Source of the DNA: JAQSWP01 sp040255215
Lineage (GTDB): Bacteria; Pseudomonadota; Alphaproteobacteria; Reyranellales; JAQSWP01
Length of the DNA: 30,778 bases
NCBI GenBank assembly: GCA_040255215.1
Contig: JBDZUM010000038.1
Location: 1 to 30,778 of the forward strand
Reading direction: 5' to 3'
Shown here: positions 7,726 through 15,481 of the stretch, one piece after another
How positions within the stretch are numbered: the first letter of the stretch is position 1
How the letters are laid out: every line of letters starts with the position of its first letter
The notes under the pieces: generated by a model
Told to the model about the DNA's origin: nothing
Seen by the model: only the letters and a program-made list of their open reading frames with translations
Database searches by the model: none
Position numbers and translations under genes: made by a program

Positions 7726-8454
7726 ATGGGATTGGATTGCGTGCCCTTGGGACGGGCCAAGCCGGGACATGAGGATGAATGGAACCGCCTCATGGAACTG
7801 ATCTACGCCGGCTTGAATACCGAGGAGCGGTGGGATCGGCTGGACAAGATCTCTGTTCCGCCTTTCGATACGATCGACCCGCCGCGCGTCGGGCGCGACA
7901 AGGAGGCCGACGACCACATGCTGGCGCACAAGTCGAGCAAGTACGAGAAATCCGATGCCGAGTATCTGGCGGCGTTGCGGGATTTTCCCGTAACCGCGCT
8001 GCTGGCGGGCAAATGCGATGGCGTTTCCGGCTACTCCATCGGCATGCTGTTTCCCAGTGAGGACGCCACTTGGTTCCGCGGCGAAAATCTCAAAGGCATT
8101 GAGTGGATTGAGTTCGATATGGACCGCGCCTGGATGGAGTTCATGCGACCGGCCGAAGCGGTCGAGTATGGCGAGAGCCTGCTGGCCGCCGCCGCACGCG
8201 GCCGTTGCGGCGAAATCGTGTCGCCTGCGCCATCGCCGACGTTCGAGCCGATCCGGCGCCGCTGGTTCGATTTCCTGCTGGGCGGCCGCCGCTCGTCTCT
8301 TTCCTCGCGCCGTCTGCCGACGCCCGCCGAATCGCGGCCGTTGCCGGAACAGGTGGCGGCCGAAATCGACTCTGAGATCAAACTTCTCGATGCCGCGGGC
8401 CGCTGGTACGTCTTCTGGGGCAGCCGCGGCCATCCGATCTGGGCCTATTACTGA
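7726..8454 (+). CDS. Conserved hypothetical protein, 242 aa
   Basis: I do not recognise a named domain. The start is well supported: a GGGGGGAGAC ribosome site lies directly upstream of the ATG. The protein has no signal peptide and no clear membrane segment. The N-terminal half reads like a compact globular domain (PLGRAKPGHEDEWNRLMELI at the start, then PPFDTIDPPRVGRDKEAD). A proline- and arginine-rich linker follows at about 170-205. The C-terminal tail is aromatic (RWYVFWGSRGHPIWAYY). The gene stands alone between the M20 deacylase and the TusA-like gene, 112 nt after the former. Its codon use looks slightly less GC-biased than its neighbours. It could be a lineage-specific regulator or sensor, but nothing in the sequence fixes a role. 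Confidence 0.7.
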   Translation: MGLDCVPLGRAKPGHEDEWNRLMELIYAGLNTEERWDRLDKISVPPFDTIDPPRVGRDKEADDHMLAHKSSKYEKSDAEYLAALRDFPVTALLAGKCDGVSGYSIGMLFPSEDATWFRGENLKGIEWIEFDMDRAWMEFMRPAEAVEYGESLLAAAARGRCGEIVSPAPSPTFEPIRRRWFDFLLGGRRSSLSSRRLPTPAESRPLPEQVAAEIDSEIKLLDAAGRWYVFWGSRGHPIWAYY

Positions 8455-8503
8455 CGGTTACGCCCCCTTCACACCCGCCCCGCGCGCTTGCCATAATCGC
8501 CCC

Positions 8504-8761
8504 ATGGCCAACGCCGCTCCAACTTCCATGCCGCAGGACCCGGCCGAGCTCGACGCCACCGGCCTGGTATGTCCCATGCCGGTGCTGCGGGCCAATCGCG
8601 CCTTGCGGGCGCTGCCGCCGGGCGGCAGGCTGCTGGTGCGGGCGACGGATCCGGCGGCGGCGAAGGATTTCCCCGCCTATTGCGCGCAGACCGGCCACGT
8701 GCTGGAAAGCAGCGCCAGCGAAGGCGGGGTTCTGGTCTTCGTTCTGCGCAAGGCGGGCTGA
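8504..8761 (+). CDS. TusA-like sulfurtransferase, 85 aa
   Basis: The small protein has the SirA/TusA/YedF signature: LDATGLVCPMPVLRANRAL with the sulfur-carrying Cys23 in the CPxP motif, followed by GGRLLVRATDPAAAKDFPAYC and a C-terminal strand VLVFVLRKAG. Family members relay persulfide sulfur, for example for tRNA thiolation or molybdenum cofactor work, in the cytoplasm. The ATG at 8504 is the first that keeps the family start; no strong ribosome site is visible, and the much longer open frame upstream overlaps the preceding gene and is not coding. It ends 47 nt before pgk on the same strand. That is probably chance co-direction, as no functional link is known. Confidence 0.87.
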   Translation: MANAAPTSMPQDPAELDATGLVCPMPVLRANRALRALPPGGRLLVRATDPAAAKDFPAYCAQTGHVLESSASEGGVLVFVLRKAG

Positions 8762-8808
8762 GCCGGCCGGGCGTTTCTCAATCGAATTCAGTAGTGAAGG
8801 TGTTTTGC

Positions 8809-10008
8809 ATGAGCGGTTTCCGCACCCTCGACGATGTCAACGTGTCCGGCAAGCGCGTGCTGATCCGCGTCGATCTCAACGTGCCGATGGAGAACGGCAA
8901 GGTCACGGACATGACGCGCATCGAGCGCACCGCGCCCACCATCCGCGAGCTGGCGGAGAAGGGCGCGCGCGTCGTCGTGCTGAGCCATTTCGGCCGTCCC
9001 GGCGGCAAGAAGGTGCCGCAGATGTCGCTGCAGCCGCTGGTCGAGCCGCTGGCCGTCGTGCTGGGCCGCAAGGTCGCCTTCGCGCCCGACTGCGTCGGCG
9101 CCGAAGCCGGGCAGGTGGTGTCGAAACTGGCCGACGGCGAGGTGGCGCTGCTGGAAAACCTGCGCTTCCACGCCGAGGAGGAGAAGAACGACAAGGGCTT
9201 CGCCGACAAGCTCGCCGTGCTGGGCGACGTCTACGTCAACGACGCGTTCTCCTGCGCCCATCGCGCCCATGCCTCGACCGAGGGTCTGGCGCATCTGCTG
9301 CCCGCCATCGCCGGCCGGCTGATGCAGGAGGAGCTCGAGCATCTCGGCAAGGCGCTGGGCGATCCCGAGCGCCCGGTGGCCGCCATCGTCGGCGGCGCCA
9401 AGGTCTCGACCAAGCTCGAGCTGCTCGGCAATCTGGTGAGCAAGGTCGACCGGCTGGTGATCGGCGGCGGCATGGCCAACACCTTCCTGCACGCCAAAGG
9501 CATCGACGTCGGCAAGTCGCTGTGCGAGCGCGACCTTGCCGACACCGCGCGCGAGATCATGCGCAAGGCCGATACCGCCGGCTGCCTGATCGTGCTGCCG
9601 GCCGACGCCGTCGTCGCCACCGAGTTCAAGGCCAACGCCGAGAGCATGACGGTGGCGGTCGACAAGGTGCAGGCCGATCACATGATCCTCGATATCGGCG
9701 CCAAAACGGTCGAACTGCTGAAGCGTGAGCTCGGCATGTGCAAGACCATTGTGTGGAACGGCCCGCTCGGCGCCTTCGAGATGCAGCCCTTCGACGCCGG
9801 CACGGTGGCGGTGGCGCAGGAAGTGGCGCAGCTGACCAAGGACGGCAAGGCGCTGAGTGTGGCCGGCGGCGGCGACACGGTGGCCGCCCTCATCCATGCC
9901 GGCGTGATGGAGGATTTCTCCTACGTCTCGACCGCCGGCGGCGCATTCCTCGAATGGATGGAAGGCAAGACCCTGCCCGGCGTCGCCGCGCTCGAACGCG
10001 CGGCGTAA
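8809..10008 (+). CDS. pgk: Phosphoglycerate kinase
   Basis: This 399-aa product is the glycolytic and gluconeogenic kinase that interconverts 1,3-bisphosphoglycerate and 3-phosphoglycerate with ADP/ATP. The standard landmarks are all present: RVDLNVP at 20-26, SHFGRPGG at 59-66, the LLENLRFHAEEEKND region near 115-128, GGAKVSTKLELL in the hinge, the GGGMANTFL turn, VWNGPLGAFE and the C-terminal nucleotide loop GGGDTVAA. Full length for the family. The start ATG at 8809 has AAGG 8 nt before it. It is not accompanied by gapdh or fba here, although in many alphaproteobacteria those three genes are neighbours. Its stop lies only 10 nt from the stop of the convergent gene that follows. Confidence 0.98.
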   Translation: MSGFRTLDDVNVSGKRVLIRVDLNVPMENGKVTDMTRIERTAPTIRELAEKGARVVVLSHFGRPGGKKVPQMSLQPLVEPLAVVLGRKVAFAPDCVGAEAGQVVSKLADGEVALLENLRFHAEEEKNDKGFADKLAVLGDVYVNDAFSCAHRAHASTEGLAHLLPAIAGRLMQEELEHLGKALGDPERPVAAIVGGAKVSTKLELLGNLVSKVDRLVIGGGMANTFLHAKGIDVGKSLCERDLADTAREIMRKADTAGCLIVLPADAVVATEFKANAESMTVAVDKVQADHMILDIGAKTVELLKRELGMCKTIVWNGPLGAFEMQPFDAGTVAVAQEVAQLTKDGKALSVAGGGDTVAALIHAGVMEDFSYVSTAGGAFLEWMEGKTLPGVAALERAA

Positions 10009-10018
10009 TGTTCAGTCG

Positions 10019-10582
10019 TCATGTTTGGTCGTCGCCCGGTTGCAACGGCGTATGGTGCCATCGCACGGCGTCGAGCAATGCCCGCGCATCGGCATCGAAT
10101 TCGGCGCGATACTGATGTACGTGGGGTGAGGGAATTTCCGGCTCGTCTTCGCTGAATCCGAGGGCAAACAGAGTCTCGATATAGCGTTCACTCGGACCAT
10201 AAGCGTGAACGAGGTTGTGACGATCCCAAACGATCATCGCGTTGTCGGATGTCGAACGCAGCCAGAAATCGTGGCGTCCATCGCCCCCCAGAAACGCAGC
10301 AAATCGGTCGAGAAGCTCGTTCGTGGTCTCCCTATCCTGCGGTTCGCTGACATATCGCCCGGCTTCGGCTTCGCCGCGCGGCGTGTGGAGCAGATAAAGC
10401 AGCACGTAAGGCGGCTCAAGACAGTCGGCCAATCGCCGGAAAATCAGCGCATCGCCGTTTGGCGCCGTAGCTACGATGCTGGCTGTCCCGTCCGAATATT
10501 TTCGATGGGCGAAGATCGGCGGATGGGAATGCTCCACCCATTCACCACCGTTTCCTGCTCCGAATTGGCCTAACTTGAACAA
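10019..10582 (-). CDS. Conserved hypothetical protein with possible lost start
   Basis: The frame encodes a soluble protein of about 187 aa with segments such as EPPYVLLYLLHTPRGEAEAGRY, GGDGRHDFWL, VWDRHNLVHAYGP and PSPHVHQYRAEFDADARALL. Proteins with this pattern occur widely in bacteria without a known function. The only possible start in the annotated frame is a TTG at 10582. The frame stays open for 19 more codons (to 10639) and that stretch reads like coding sequence (YEWLEEQLQRRECH), but it has no ATG or GTG before a stop at 10640-10642. The true start may have been lost, so the gene could be a recent pseudogene, or TTG is used. Base composition is lower in GC than in pgk next door. It is convergent with pgk. 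Confidence 0.6.
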   Translation of the reverse strand: MFKLGQFGAGNGGEWVEHSHPPIFAHRKYSDGTASIVATAPNGDALIFRRLADCLEPPYVLLYLLHTPRGEAEAGRYVSEPQDRETTNELLDRFAAFLGGDGRHDFWLRSTSDNAMIVWDRHNLVHAYGPSERYIETLFALGFSEDEPEIPSPHVHQYRAEFDADARALLDAVRWHHTPLQPGDDQT

Positions 10583-10854
10583 ATGGCACTCGCGACGCTG
10601 TAGCTGTTCTTCCAGCCACTCATAGGCCGCATAGTTGTATTAGACTACTGTTTTCTTGGAGATAGAGTCACCCTAAGCGTCAACAGGCGGGTAGCCTGTG
10701 GCACGGGAGATGACACTTGCGATGGTCGGTCGTGCTGGCAGCCATTGCCGGCGGCCTACACATCCTTGCCGCCGTTTCTCGCTTCTCTCCCGCACGCAGG
10801 ACAGCGCAATTCGGTCCCATCGCCTCGCCGCCTGAGCGCGGTGAGCTCTATTCC
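10583..10854. other. Intergenic stretch, no gene seen
   Basis: The space between two minus-strand genes holds the 57-nt in-frame coding-like extension of the downstream gene (10583-10639) and otherwise nothing I can name. It is less GC-rich around 10630-10680. No hairpin with a T-run, tRNA or repeat seen elsewhere in the window is visible. Confidence 0.4.
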
Positions 10855-11370
10855 TTAGCTCAGGCCCGGCAGGCTGAAATGGGTCCAGTCGAGGCCCATG
10901 CCGTGCGCGGCGATGTCGTGCGAGGCCAGCATCGGCGCCGTGACGTGCTCGACAGCGTCCGGCGTCTCGGCGGCACTGGCCGCGCTCCACATCGGCGGTC
11001 CCGCCTCGTCCGTCGTCAGGGCGAAGGCGTCGTCGCTCGCCGCCGGCGCGGTCGACACCAGCGCATCGCTGGCGGCCACGAACATGTCGGCTTCGGCCGC
11101 GATCGCCATGGTGGCGGCGGCGATCACCGGGGCGGCGATGATCGGCGAGACTTCCGATTCCTGCGGGCCGCGCAGCGCGTCGATCGCCTCGCCGGTGGCG
11201 AGTTTCTCGTGCGCGGCGAAGGCCCATTCCGACAGCGGCGTCAGCGCCTGGTCGGCGGGCGACGTTGCGGCGGCGTTGTCGAACGTCACCAGCGGCGAGG
11301 TCGACGCGGCAGTCGAGTCGGAAGCGGCTTCGGCCGGCATGGCGGCGGCCTGGATATTGGCGTCGGTCAT
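10855..11370 (-). CDS. Alanine-rich acidic protein of unknown function, 171 aa
   Basis: The product is about one-third alanine, acidic, without cysteine, and has no signal peptide or clear membrane segment. It starts MTDANIQAAAMPAEAA and ends MGLDWTHFSLPGLS. A middle hydrophobic patch (SPIIAAPVIAAATMAIAAEADMF) could be an amphipathic helix. The ATG at 11370 has AGGAGC at a good distance, which supports it being translated. Low-complexity sequence like this evolves fast, so a lack of database matches would not be surprising. Possible roles include a secreted or surface-associated protein, or a stress protein, but none is shown. A possible EcfG-like promoter lies about 100 nt upstream. Confidence 0.6.
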   Translation of the reverse strand: MTDANIQAAAMPAEAASDSTAASTSPLVTFDNAAATSPADQALTPLSEWAFAAHEKLATGEAIDALRGPQESEVSPIIAAPVIAAATMAIAAEADMFVAASDALVSTAPAASDDAFALTTDEAGPPMWSAASAAETPDAVEHVTAPMLASHDIAAHGMGLDWTHFSLPGLS

Positions 11371-11471
11371 ATCAATGGTGCTCCTATCGTCAGAAGCGTT
11401 AATGGAGATTTTCTACCACCGGCTGGATGCTCCGGCCAGCCTGACGCCGACAGGAATCCGTATAGGAGATT

Positions 11472-11497
11472 GACGCACCGCCAATGAACGGAGTTCC
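11472..11497 (-). promoter_or_regulatory. Possible EcfG-type promoter (GGAAC-N17-CGTC)
   Basis: On the minus strand, GGAAC (11497-11493) is followed after 17 nt by CGTC (11475-11472), about 100 nt before the ATG of the alanine-rich protein. The consensus of the alphaproteobacterial general stress sigma factor EcfG is GGAAC-N16/17-CGTT. The last base differs, and such short motifs occur by chance, so this is only a suggestion. Confidence 0.25.
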
Positions 11498-11603
11498 CGC
11501 GCCGTCCCCGACGCTAGCCTCCGGGACGGCCTGCCGGCCGTGACCATTCGGGGGCCGCGAAAGTTCGCCATGACAACCGACGGGCGATTGCCGGGCGCGG
11601 CGA

Positions 11604-13268
11604 TTATCGCGCCGCCACTTTGCGGCGCTTGAACACGCAATCGCCGACCCCGGCGCCGGAGATCGCCGCCGGGCTCGACCATCGCCACAGCGGTCCCCAG
11701 TAGTCGCGGATCATCTGCCGTGCGGCGGCGCGGTCTTCGACCATCCAGCCGAACTCCTGCAGATTGACCGGATAGAAATTGTCCGAGCCGACATGGAAGG
11801 CGCGTTCGTCGACCATGAAGAACTTGGCGTGGTTGGCGATCGGCCGCTCGCCCGGCCAGTGCGCGTCGGGTCCGAACCGGGTCGGCGCCAGATGCAGGCG
11901 CCGGCACAGCAGCGCATCGAGCGCGTTGTCGCCCAGCGCCGGATTGCGCCGCCGCGCCACCGCGCGGATCTTGGCCGCCGTCTCCTCCAGCGACACGCCG
12001 TTGGAATAGTCCATGCCGGTGAGCGACGTGGCGTCGAGATTGCTCAGCACGATGAAGAGATCGCCGCGATCGGCCAGCAGGAAATCGGCCAGCCGCTCCA
12101 GCGTCGTCTCCGGCCACAGCGGCTTGGCGCGGCCCAGCGTGAAGGCGAAATCCTGCTGCGCGATGAAGATCGACCGGCGCGCCGCGCCCAGCAGCAGATC
12201 GCGCGCCAGATCGTTGTGGTTGGCGAAGTTCTCGGTGATGCCCGCGCCCAGCCGCGCCACCGACAGCACGCGGACCGTGCCGGCCGGCTGCGGCCTCGGC
12301 AGGTCAAGCCGCGCCAGGCAGGCGTCGGAAACCTTGTCGGCGCCGGCCGGCAGGCTGGCGAGATCGACCGTGCCGTTGCCGTTCTCGCGCTTGCGTTCGC
12401 AGACGAAGCCCCACAGCGCGTCGGCGAAGCGGCTGGCGTCGGCCGCCGCCGGCCCGCGCAACTGCATCGACAGGTCGAGCACCGGCTGCGCCTCGAGATA
12501 GTCGCCGGTCCAGAAATTGATGCCGCCCGACAGCGCCTCGCGCCCGTCGACGGCGACGAACTTGGCGTGGTTCCAGGTGAAGCTGTCGCATTTCTCGGTG
12601 CCGAGGCAGGACCGCATCTGCGCCACGTAGAGCGACAGGCGCGAGCCCGGCACGCCGGCAGCCTGCGCCAGCTGCCGCAGCAGCCCGGCCGCATCCGGTC
12701 CCGCGCCCAGCGGATAGGTGCCGACCAGCACGCGAACGTCGACGGCGCGGCCACTGCGCGCCAGCTGCGCCAGCCCGCCCGCCATCGCCGCCAGCATCGC
12801 GTCGTCCGGCGCCGGCTGCAGCACGGCGATGTCGACGCCATGCCGGGCGCTGGCGATCAGCCGCTGCAGGCGCGGCGCGAACTCGATGTCGGGCGGCACC
12901 GCATCGGCGCGCCGGCCCCACAAATCGGGATGCTGCACGATCCAGTCCGTGGCCAGGGCGTTGCCGGCCGACAGGCTGTAGGTGATGCCGCGATAGACCC
13001 CGGCCGGATCGGTCTTGGCCAGTTCCGCCTCGAGCTGCGTCAGCAGCGGCTTGGGCGCTTCCGGGTCGAGCGGCTTGACGTCGTGGCTGCGGATGATGGC
13101 GGCGAGCGGCGTGTCCTGTTCCAGCGTGCCGGGCTTGGTCCGCGCCTCGGTTTCGCTGGTGGCGGTGTTGGGCGCGTGGCCGGTACAGGCGGCCAGCGCC
13201 AGCGTGGCGCACAGGCCGAGAGCGATGACGGCACGGTTCCGTGGCGAAGGGCTGGGTGAAGCGCGCAT
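11604..13268 (-). CDS. Phospholipase D-like lipoprotein with two HKD motifs
   Basis: The 554-aa product has a lipoprotein signal: basic start, hydrophobic core, lipobox LAAC with Cys28. It is therefore probably anchored to a membrane on the periplasmic side. Two HxKxxxxD motifs are visible, WNHAKFVAVDG in the middle and IANHAKFFMVDE in the C-terminal third, each followed by the expected Gly/Ser-Asn segment (SGGINFWTGDY and HVGSDNFYP). This is the two-domain layout of phospholipase D enzymes, most like the PLD3/4-type or cardiolipin-synthase-like branches. It could cleave phospholipids or nucleic acids. An in-frame ATG at 13307 is possible but sits too close to GGGAGG; the ATG at 13268 gives a cleaner signal peptide. 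The gene is divergent from the NUDIX gene, with under 100 nt between them. Confidence 0.86.
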   Translation of the reverse strand: MRASPSPSPRNRAVIALGLCATLALAACTGHAPNTATSETEARTKPGTLEQDTPLAAIIRSHDVKPLDPEAPKPLLTQLEAELAKTDPAGVYRGITYSLSAGNALATDWIVQHPDLWGRRADAVPPDIEFAPRLQRLIASARHGVDIAVLQPAPDDAMLAAMAGGLAQLARSGRAVDVRVLVGTYPLGAGPDAAGLLRQLAQAAGVPGSRLSLYVAQMRSCLGTEKCDSFTWNHAKFVAVDGREALSGGINFWTGDYLEAQPVLDLSMQLRGPAAADASRFADALWGFVCERKRENGNGTVDLASLPAGADKVSDACLARLDLPRPQPAGTVRVLSVARLGAGITENFANHNDLARDLLLGAARRSIFIAQQDFAFTLGRAKPLWPETTLERLADFLLADRGDLFIVLSNLDATSLTGMDYSNGVSLEETAAKIRAVARRRNPALGDNALDALLCRRLHLAPTRFGPDAHWPGERPIANHAKFFMVDERAFHVGSDNFYPVNLQEFGWMVEDRAAARQMIRDYWGPLWRWSSPAAISGAGVGDCVFKRRKVAAR

Positions 13269-13356
13269 CGGCGGGAAAACGCCGCCGCCGCCCCGGGGTT
13301 CCTGCATACCCTCCCGCAGCTTGCCAGCGCCGCCCGCCGCCCGCCATCATGCGGCC

Positions 13357-13926
13357 ATGACCGACGCGACCGACAAGCCCGCCCGCCCGCTGCCCTTCGG
13401 CACGCCCGCCAGTTTCGCCCGCCGCATTCCCGCCGGCGACAATCGCGAGCGACTGGTCTGCGGCGATTGCGGTTTCGTCGCTTACGAGAATCCCAAGATC
13501 GTCGTCGGCTCGGTCATCGTCTGGGACGACCGCATCCTGCTGGCGAAGCGCGACATCCATCCGCGCAAGGGCTACTGGACATTGCCGGCCGGATTCATGG
13601 AAATGCACGAGACCACCGCCGAGGGCGCGGCGCGCGAGGCGTGGGAGGAGGCCTGCGCGCGCATCGAGATCGACGCGCTGCTCGCGGTCTACAACATCCC
13701 GCGCATCGGCCAGGTGCAGATGATGTACCGGGCGAAGCTGGCCGACGGCAAATTCGCCGCCGGCGAGGAAAGCAGCGACGTCGGCCTGTTCGCCTTCGAC
13801 GACATCCCCTGGGACCAGCTCGCCTTTCCCAGCGTCGTCTGGGCCCTGCGCCACTGGAACGAAGTGCGCCACCTCCCCGACTTCATCCCCTTCGGCAATC
13901 CCCCCGACGACCACGGCGCGCGGTGA
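13357..13926 (+). CDS. NUDIX hydrolase with reduced zinc ribbon
   Basis: The 189-aa protein carries a Nudix box at about residues 79-101: G79, E85, R93-E94 and E97-E98 fit GX5EX7REUXEEXGU, but the final glycine position is Cys100. The metal-binding glutamates are all kept, so activity on a nucleoside diphosphate-linked substrate is likely. The N-terminus resembles the zinc ribbon of NADH-pyrophosphatase-like NUDIX proteins, but only one CxxC (Cys35, Cys38) remains, followed by the usual YENPKIVVG. The ATG at 13357 is the first reasonable start; an overlapping ATG at 13349 is in another frame. The partner substrate is not predictable. It is followed by palindromic repeats, which may end the transcript. 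Confidence 0.9.
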   Translation: MTDATDKPARPLPFGTPASFARRIPAGDNRERLVCGDCGFVAYENPKIVVGSVIVWDDRILLAKRDIHPRKGYWTLPAGFMEMHETTAEGAAREAWEEACARIEIDALLAVYNIPRIGQVQMMYRAKLADGKFAAGEESSDVGLFAFDDIPWDQLAFPSVVWALRHWNEVRHLPDFIPFGNPPDDHGAR

Positions 13927-13950
13927 GCGAGAAACACAGCGCGGCGCAAT

Positions 13951-13990
13951 CTCCCTCTCCCCAGCGGGGAGAGGGCCGGGGTGAGGGGGC
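13951..13990. repeat. Palindromic intergenic repeat, CTCTCCCC...GGGGAGAGG class
   Basis: CCCTCTCCCCAGCGGGGAGAGGG followed by CCGGGGTGAGGGGGC, 25 nt after the NUDIX stop. The same class recurs at 14030, 25281 and 25901, here with the GTGAGGGGGC tail. Such elements are common transcript-end hairpins in alphaproteobacteria. Confidence 0.8.
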
Positions 13991-14029
13991 AACACACCGC
14001 CCGCAACCAACTTGCGTCGCCAATAATCT

Positions 14030-14050
14030 CCTCTCCCCGTTGGGGAGAGG
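14030..14050. repeat. Perfect palindrome CCTCTCCCC-GTT-GGGGAGAGG
   Basis: A 21-bp perfect inverted repeat with 9-bp arms, of the same class as the element at 13951 but without the GTGAGGGGGC tail. It may act as a bidirectional hairpin. The flanking 13991-14029 holds nothing else I can name. Confidence 0.8.
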
Positions 14051-14082
14051 AGAAAGCGGCAAGACATCGCCGGCAACCAACT

Positions 14083-14129
14083 CCCCTCGTCCTGAGGAGC
14101 GAGCGCACGCGAGCGTCTCGAAGGACCGG
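14083..14129. repeat. TCCTGAGGAGCGAGCGC-type repeat, copy left of the CPBP gene
   Basis: The sequence begins CCCCTCGTCCTGAGGAGCG and ends GCGTCTCGAAGGACCGG. A nearly identical copy lies at 14991-15038, just after the CPBP-like gene, in the same orientation. Internal arms TCCT...AGGA and GAGCG...CGAGCG make it partly palindromic. Confidence 0.8.
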
Positions 14130-14222
14130 CCGCACAGACGGTGGTCGATCCTCCGTTCCATGGCATTGCGTCGATTTGGTTGTGCTAGAATCCCGTCAAC
14201 AGCCAAAAGTTGGAAGACGGGG

Positions 14223-14978
14223 ATGGGCAATTTCTGGACTGCCATGGCGATGCCGGCGCTGAACGACGGCAAGTCCGGCTGGGCATTGATAGGACGCTTG
14301 CTGCTGTGGTTCCTCGTCCTGCGCTCGATCCTGAATCTGCTGATGCTGGCAGTGCCGCACCCTTTCGGCGGGTACTCCGCCTTGCCGCCCGATTCGCTGT
14401 CCATGCTGTACCTTCGCTTTGGGCAGAATTTGACCCCGCTCGTCGCGGCCGTCGCCGCGATCGCTCTGGCGTTCTGGCCTTCTTTCCGCACTGTCGGGTT
14501 TCGCGCCGCTCTGGGACTTCGCTCCTATCCGCAGCAATGGCTGCTTTGGGCGTTCCTCGGCACGTTTGTCTATCTCGCCGCAGCCTTCTGGCCGCTGATG
14601 TCGGTCCGGCCGGAGATTCCCGGCGGGCGCGACCCGATTATCGACCTGACCGGGATCGAGATCGGCCATGTCGTCGGTTTCGCGGCGGCGGCGCTGATTT
14701 CCGCCGTTGCCGAAGTTCTGTTGCGCGGCGCGGTGCAGCCGGCGCTGATGCGGGTCATGGCGGCGTGGCCGGCCATTGCGGTGACGGCAGTGCTGGTCCT
14801 GCCACTCGGCCTGGCATTGCTCGCCCTGCCGTTGCCGGGACCGTTCCTGACCATCCTGTCGATTTACGCGATCCAGCTTTTCTTCGGCTGGATCCGCTAT
14901 CGCAGCGGCTCGCTATGGCCGAGCCTCGTCATGCATGCTCTGGCCGGTGGGCTGATCGGATCGCTGAACTTCAACTAG
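14223..14978 (+). CDS. Degenerate CPBP (Abi/Rce1-like) membrane protein
   Basis: The 251-aa product has about six to eight hydrophobic helices and the CPBP fold order. Motif 1 reads AVAEVLLRGAVQ, where the first glutamate of EExxxR is Ala163 and the second (Glu164) and Arg168 remain. Motif 2 (FxxxH) is missing; the corresponding helix reads VLVLPLGLALLALP. Motif 3 keeps a histidine (His238 in SLVMHALAGG) after the usual SGSLWPS turn. Loss of the first glutamate and the motif 2 histidine predicts no protease activity. The N-terminal SGWALIGRLLLWF resembles the GW-DLGRFF start of the degenerate copies at 26211-29012. The ATG at 14223 has GGAAG 6 nt upstream. The gene is bracketed by direct repeats (14083 and 14991). 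Confidence 0.72.
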   Translation: MGNFWTAMAMPALNDGKSGWALIGRLLLWFLVLRSILNLLMLAVPHPFGGYSALPPDSLSMLYLRFGQNLTPLVAAVAAIALAFWPSFRTVGFRAALGLRSYPQQWLLWAFLGTFVYLAAAFWPLMSVRPEIPGGRDPIIDLTGIEIGHVVGFAAAALISAVAEVLLRGAVQPALMRVMAAWPAIAVTAVLVLPLGLALLALPLPGPFLTILSIYAIQLFFGWIRYRSGSLWPSLVMHALAGGLIGSLNFN

Positions 14979-14990
14979 CCGCAACCCCAC

Positions 14991-15038
14991 TCCCTCGTCC
15001 TGAGGAGCGAGCGCATGCGAGCGTCTCGAAGGACCGGC
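14991..15038. repeat. TCCTGAGGAGCGAGCGC-type repeat, copy right of the CPBP gene
   Basis: Same orientation and almost the same sequence as the element at 14083-14129 (one change seen in the GCGCACGCGAGCG core, here GCGCATGCGAGCG). It lies 13 nt after the stop of the CPBP-like gene and just before the stop of the convergent CMD gene. Confidence 0.8.
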
Positions 15039-15079
15039 TGCGGACTCCGGCCCGCCGGAATATTTGCAGGCGCGGCCGG

Positions 15080-15481
15080 CTATCCTTTGTCGGCCTCGGC
15101 GAAGGAATCCTTCGCCGCCGCCAGCCCGTTCAGCGCCGCCGGGAAGCCGGCATAGACCGCCATCTGCATGATGGCCTCGACGATTTCCTCGCGCGTCAGC
15201 CCGGCATTCAGACCGGCCTTGATGTGCGAGCGCAGCTGCGCCGGCGCGGTGCCCAGCGCCGTCAGCGCGGCGATGGTGGCGATCTGCCTCTCGCGCGGCT
15301 TCAGTATGGGGCGCGCGTAGAGATCGCCGAAGGCGAAGGACACCAGGAACTCGACCATGTCGGGCGCCACGTCGGCATAGGCGGCGTCCAGCCGGTCGAT
15401 CTGGCCGTCGCCCATGATGGCCTGCAGCGCCTGCCGGCCGCGACGGAAGCGCTCGCTCTTCTCGCGCTTATCGTCGCTCAC
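15080..15481 (-). CDS. Carboxymuconolactone decarboxylase family protein
   Basis: The 133-aa all-helical protein matches the CMD family: PDMVEFLVSFAFGDLYARPILKPRERQIATIAALTALG, then LRSHIKAGLNAGLTREEIVEAIMQMAVYAGFPAALNGL. The helix histidine (SHIKAGLNAG) is kept but there is no CxxC, so it is of the PcaC-like rather than the AhpD redox type. It starts with GTG and overlaps the stop of the upstream isomerase gene by the four bases GTGA, so the pair is translationally coupled. PcaC converts 4-carboxymuconolactone in protocatechuate breakdown; many family members have other, unproven roles. Together with the neighbouring isomerase it may belong to aromatic degradation (inference). Confidence 0.9.
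   Translation of the reverse strand: MSDDKREKSERFRRGRQALQAIMGDGQIDRLDAAYADVAPDMVEFLVSFAFGDLYARPILKPRERQIATIAALTALGTAPAQLRSHIKAGLNAGLTREEIVEAIMQMAVYAGFPAALNGLAAAKDSFAEADKG

Noticed and set aside
6153..7793. Long antisense frame opposite the M20 deacylase gene.
   Set aside because: Sense strand encodes a full M20 protein with all metal ligands; the antisense frame has no family signature.
11793..13259. Long plus-strand frame opposite the phospholipase D-like gene.
   Set aside because: Rich in Gln, Arg and His without domain marks; the minus strand carries both HKD motifs and a lipobox.
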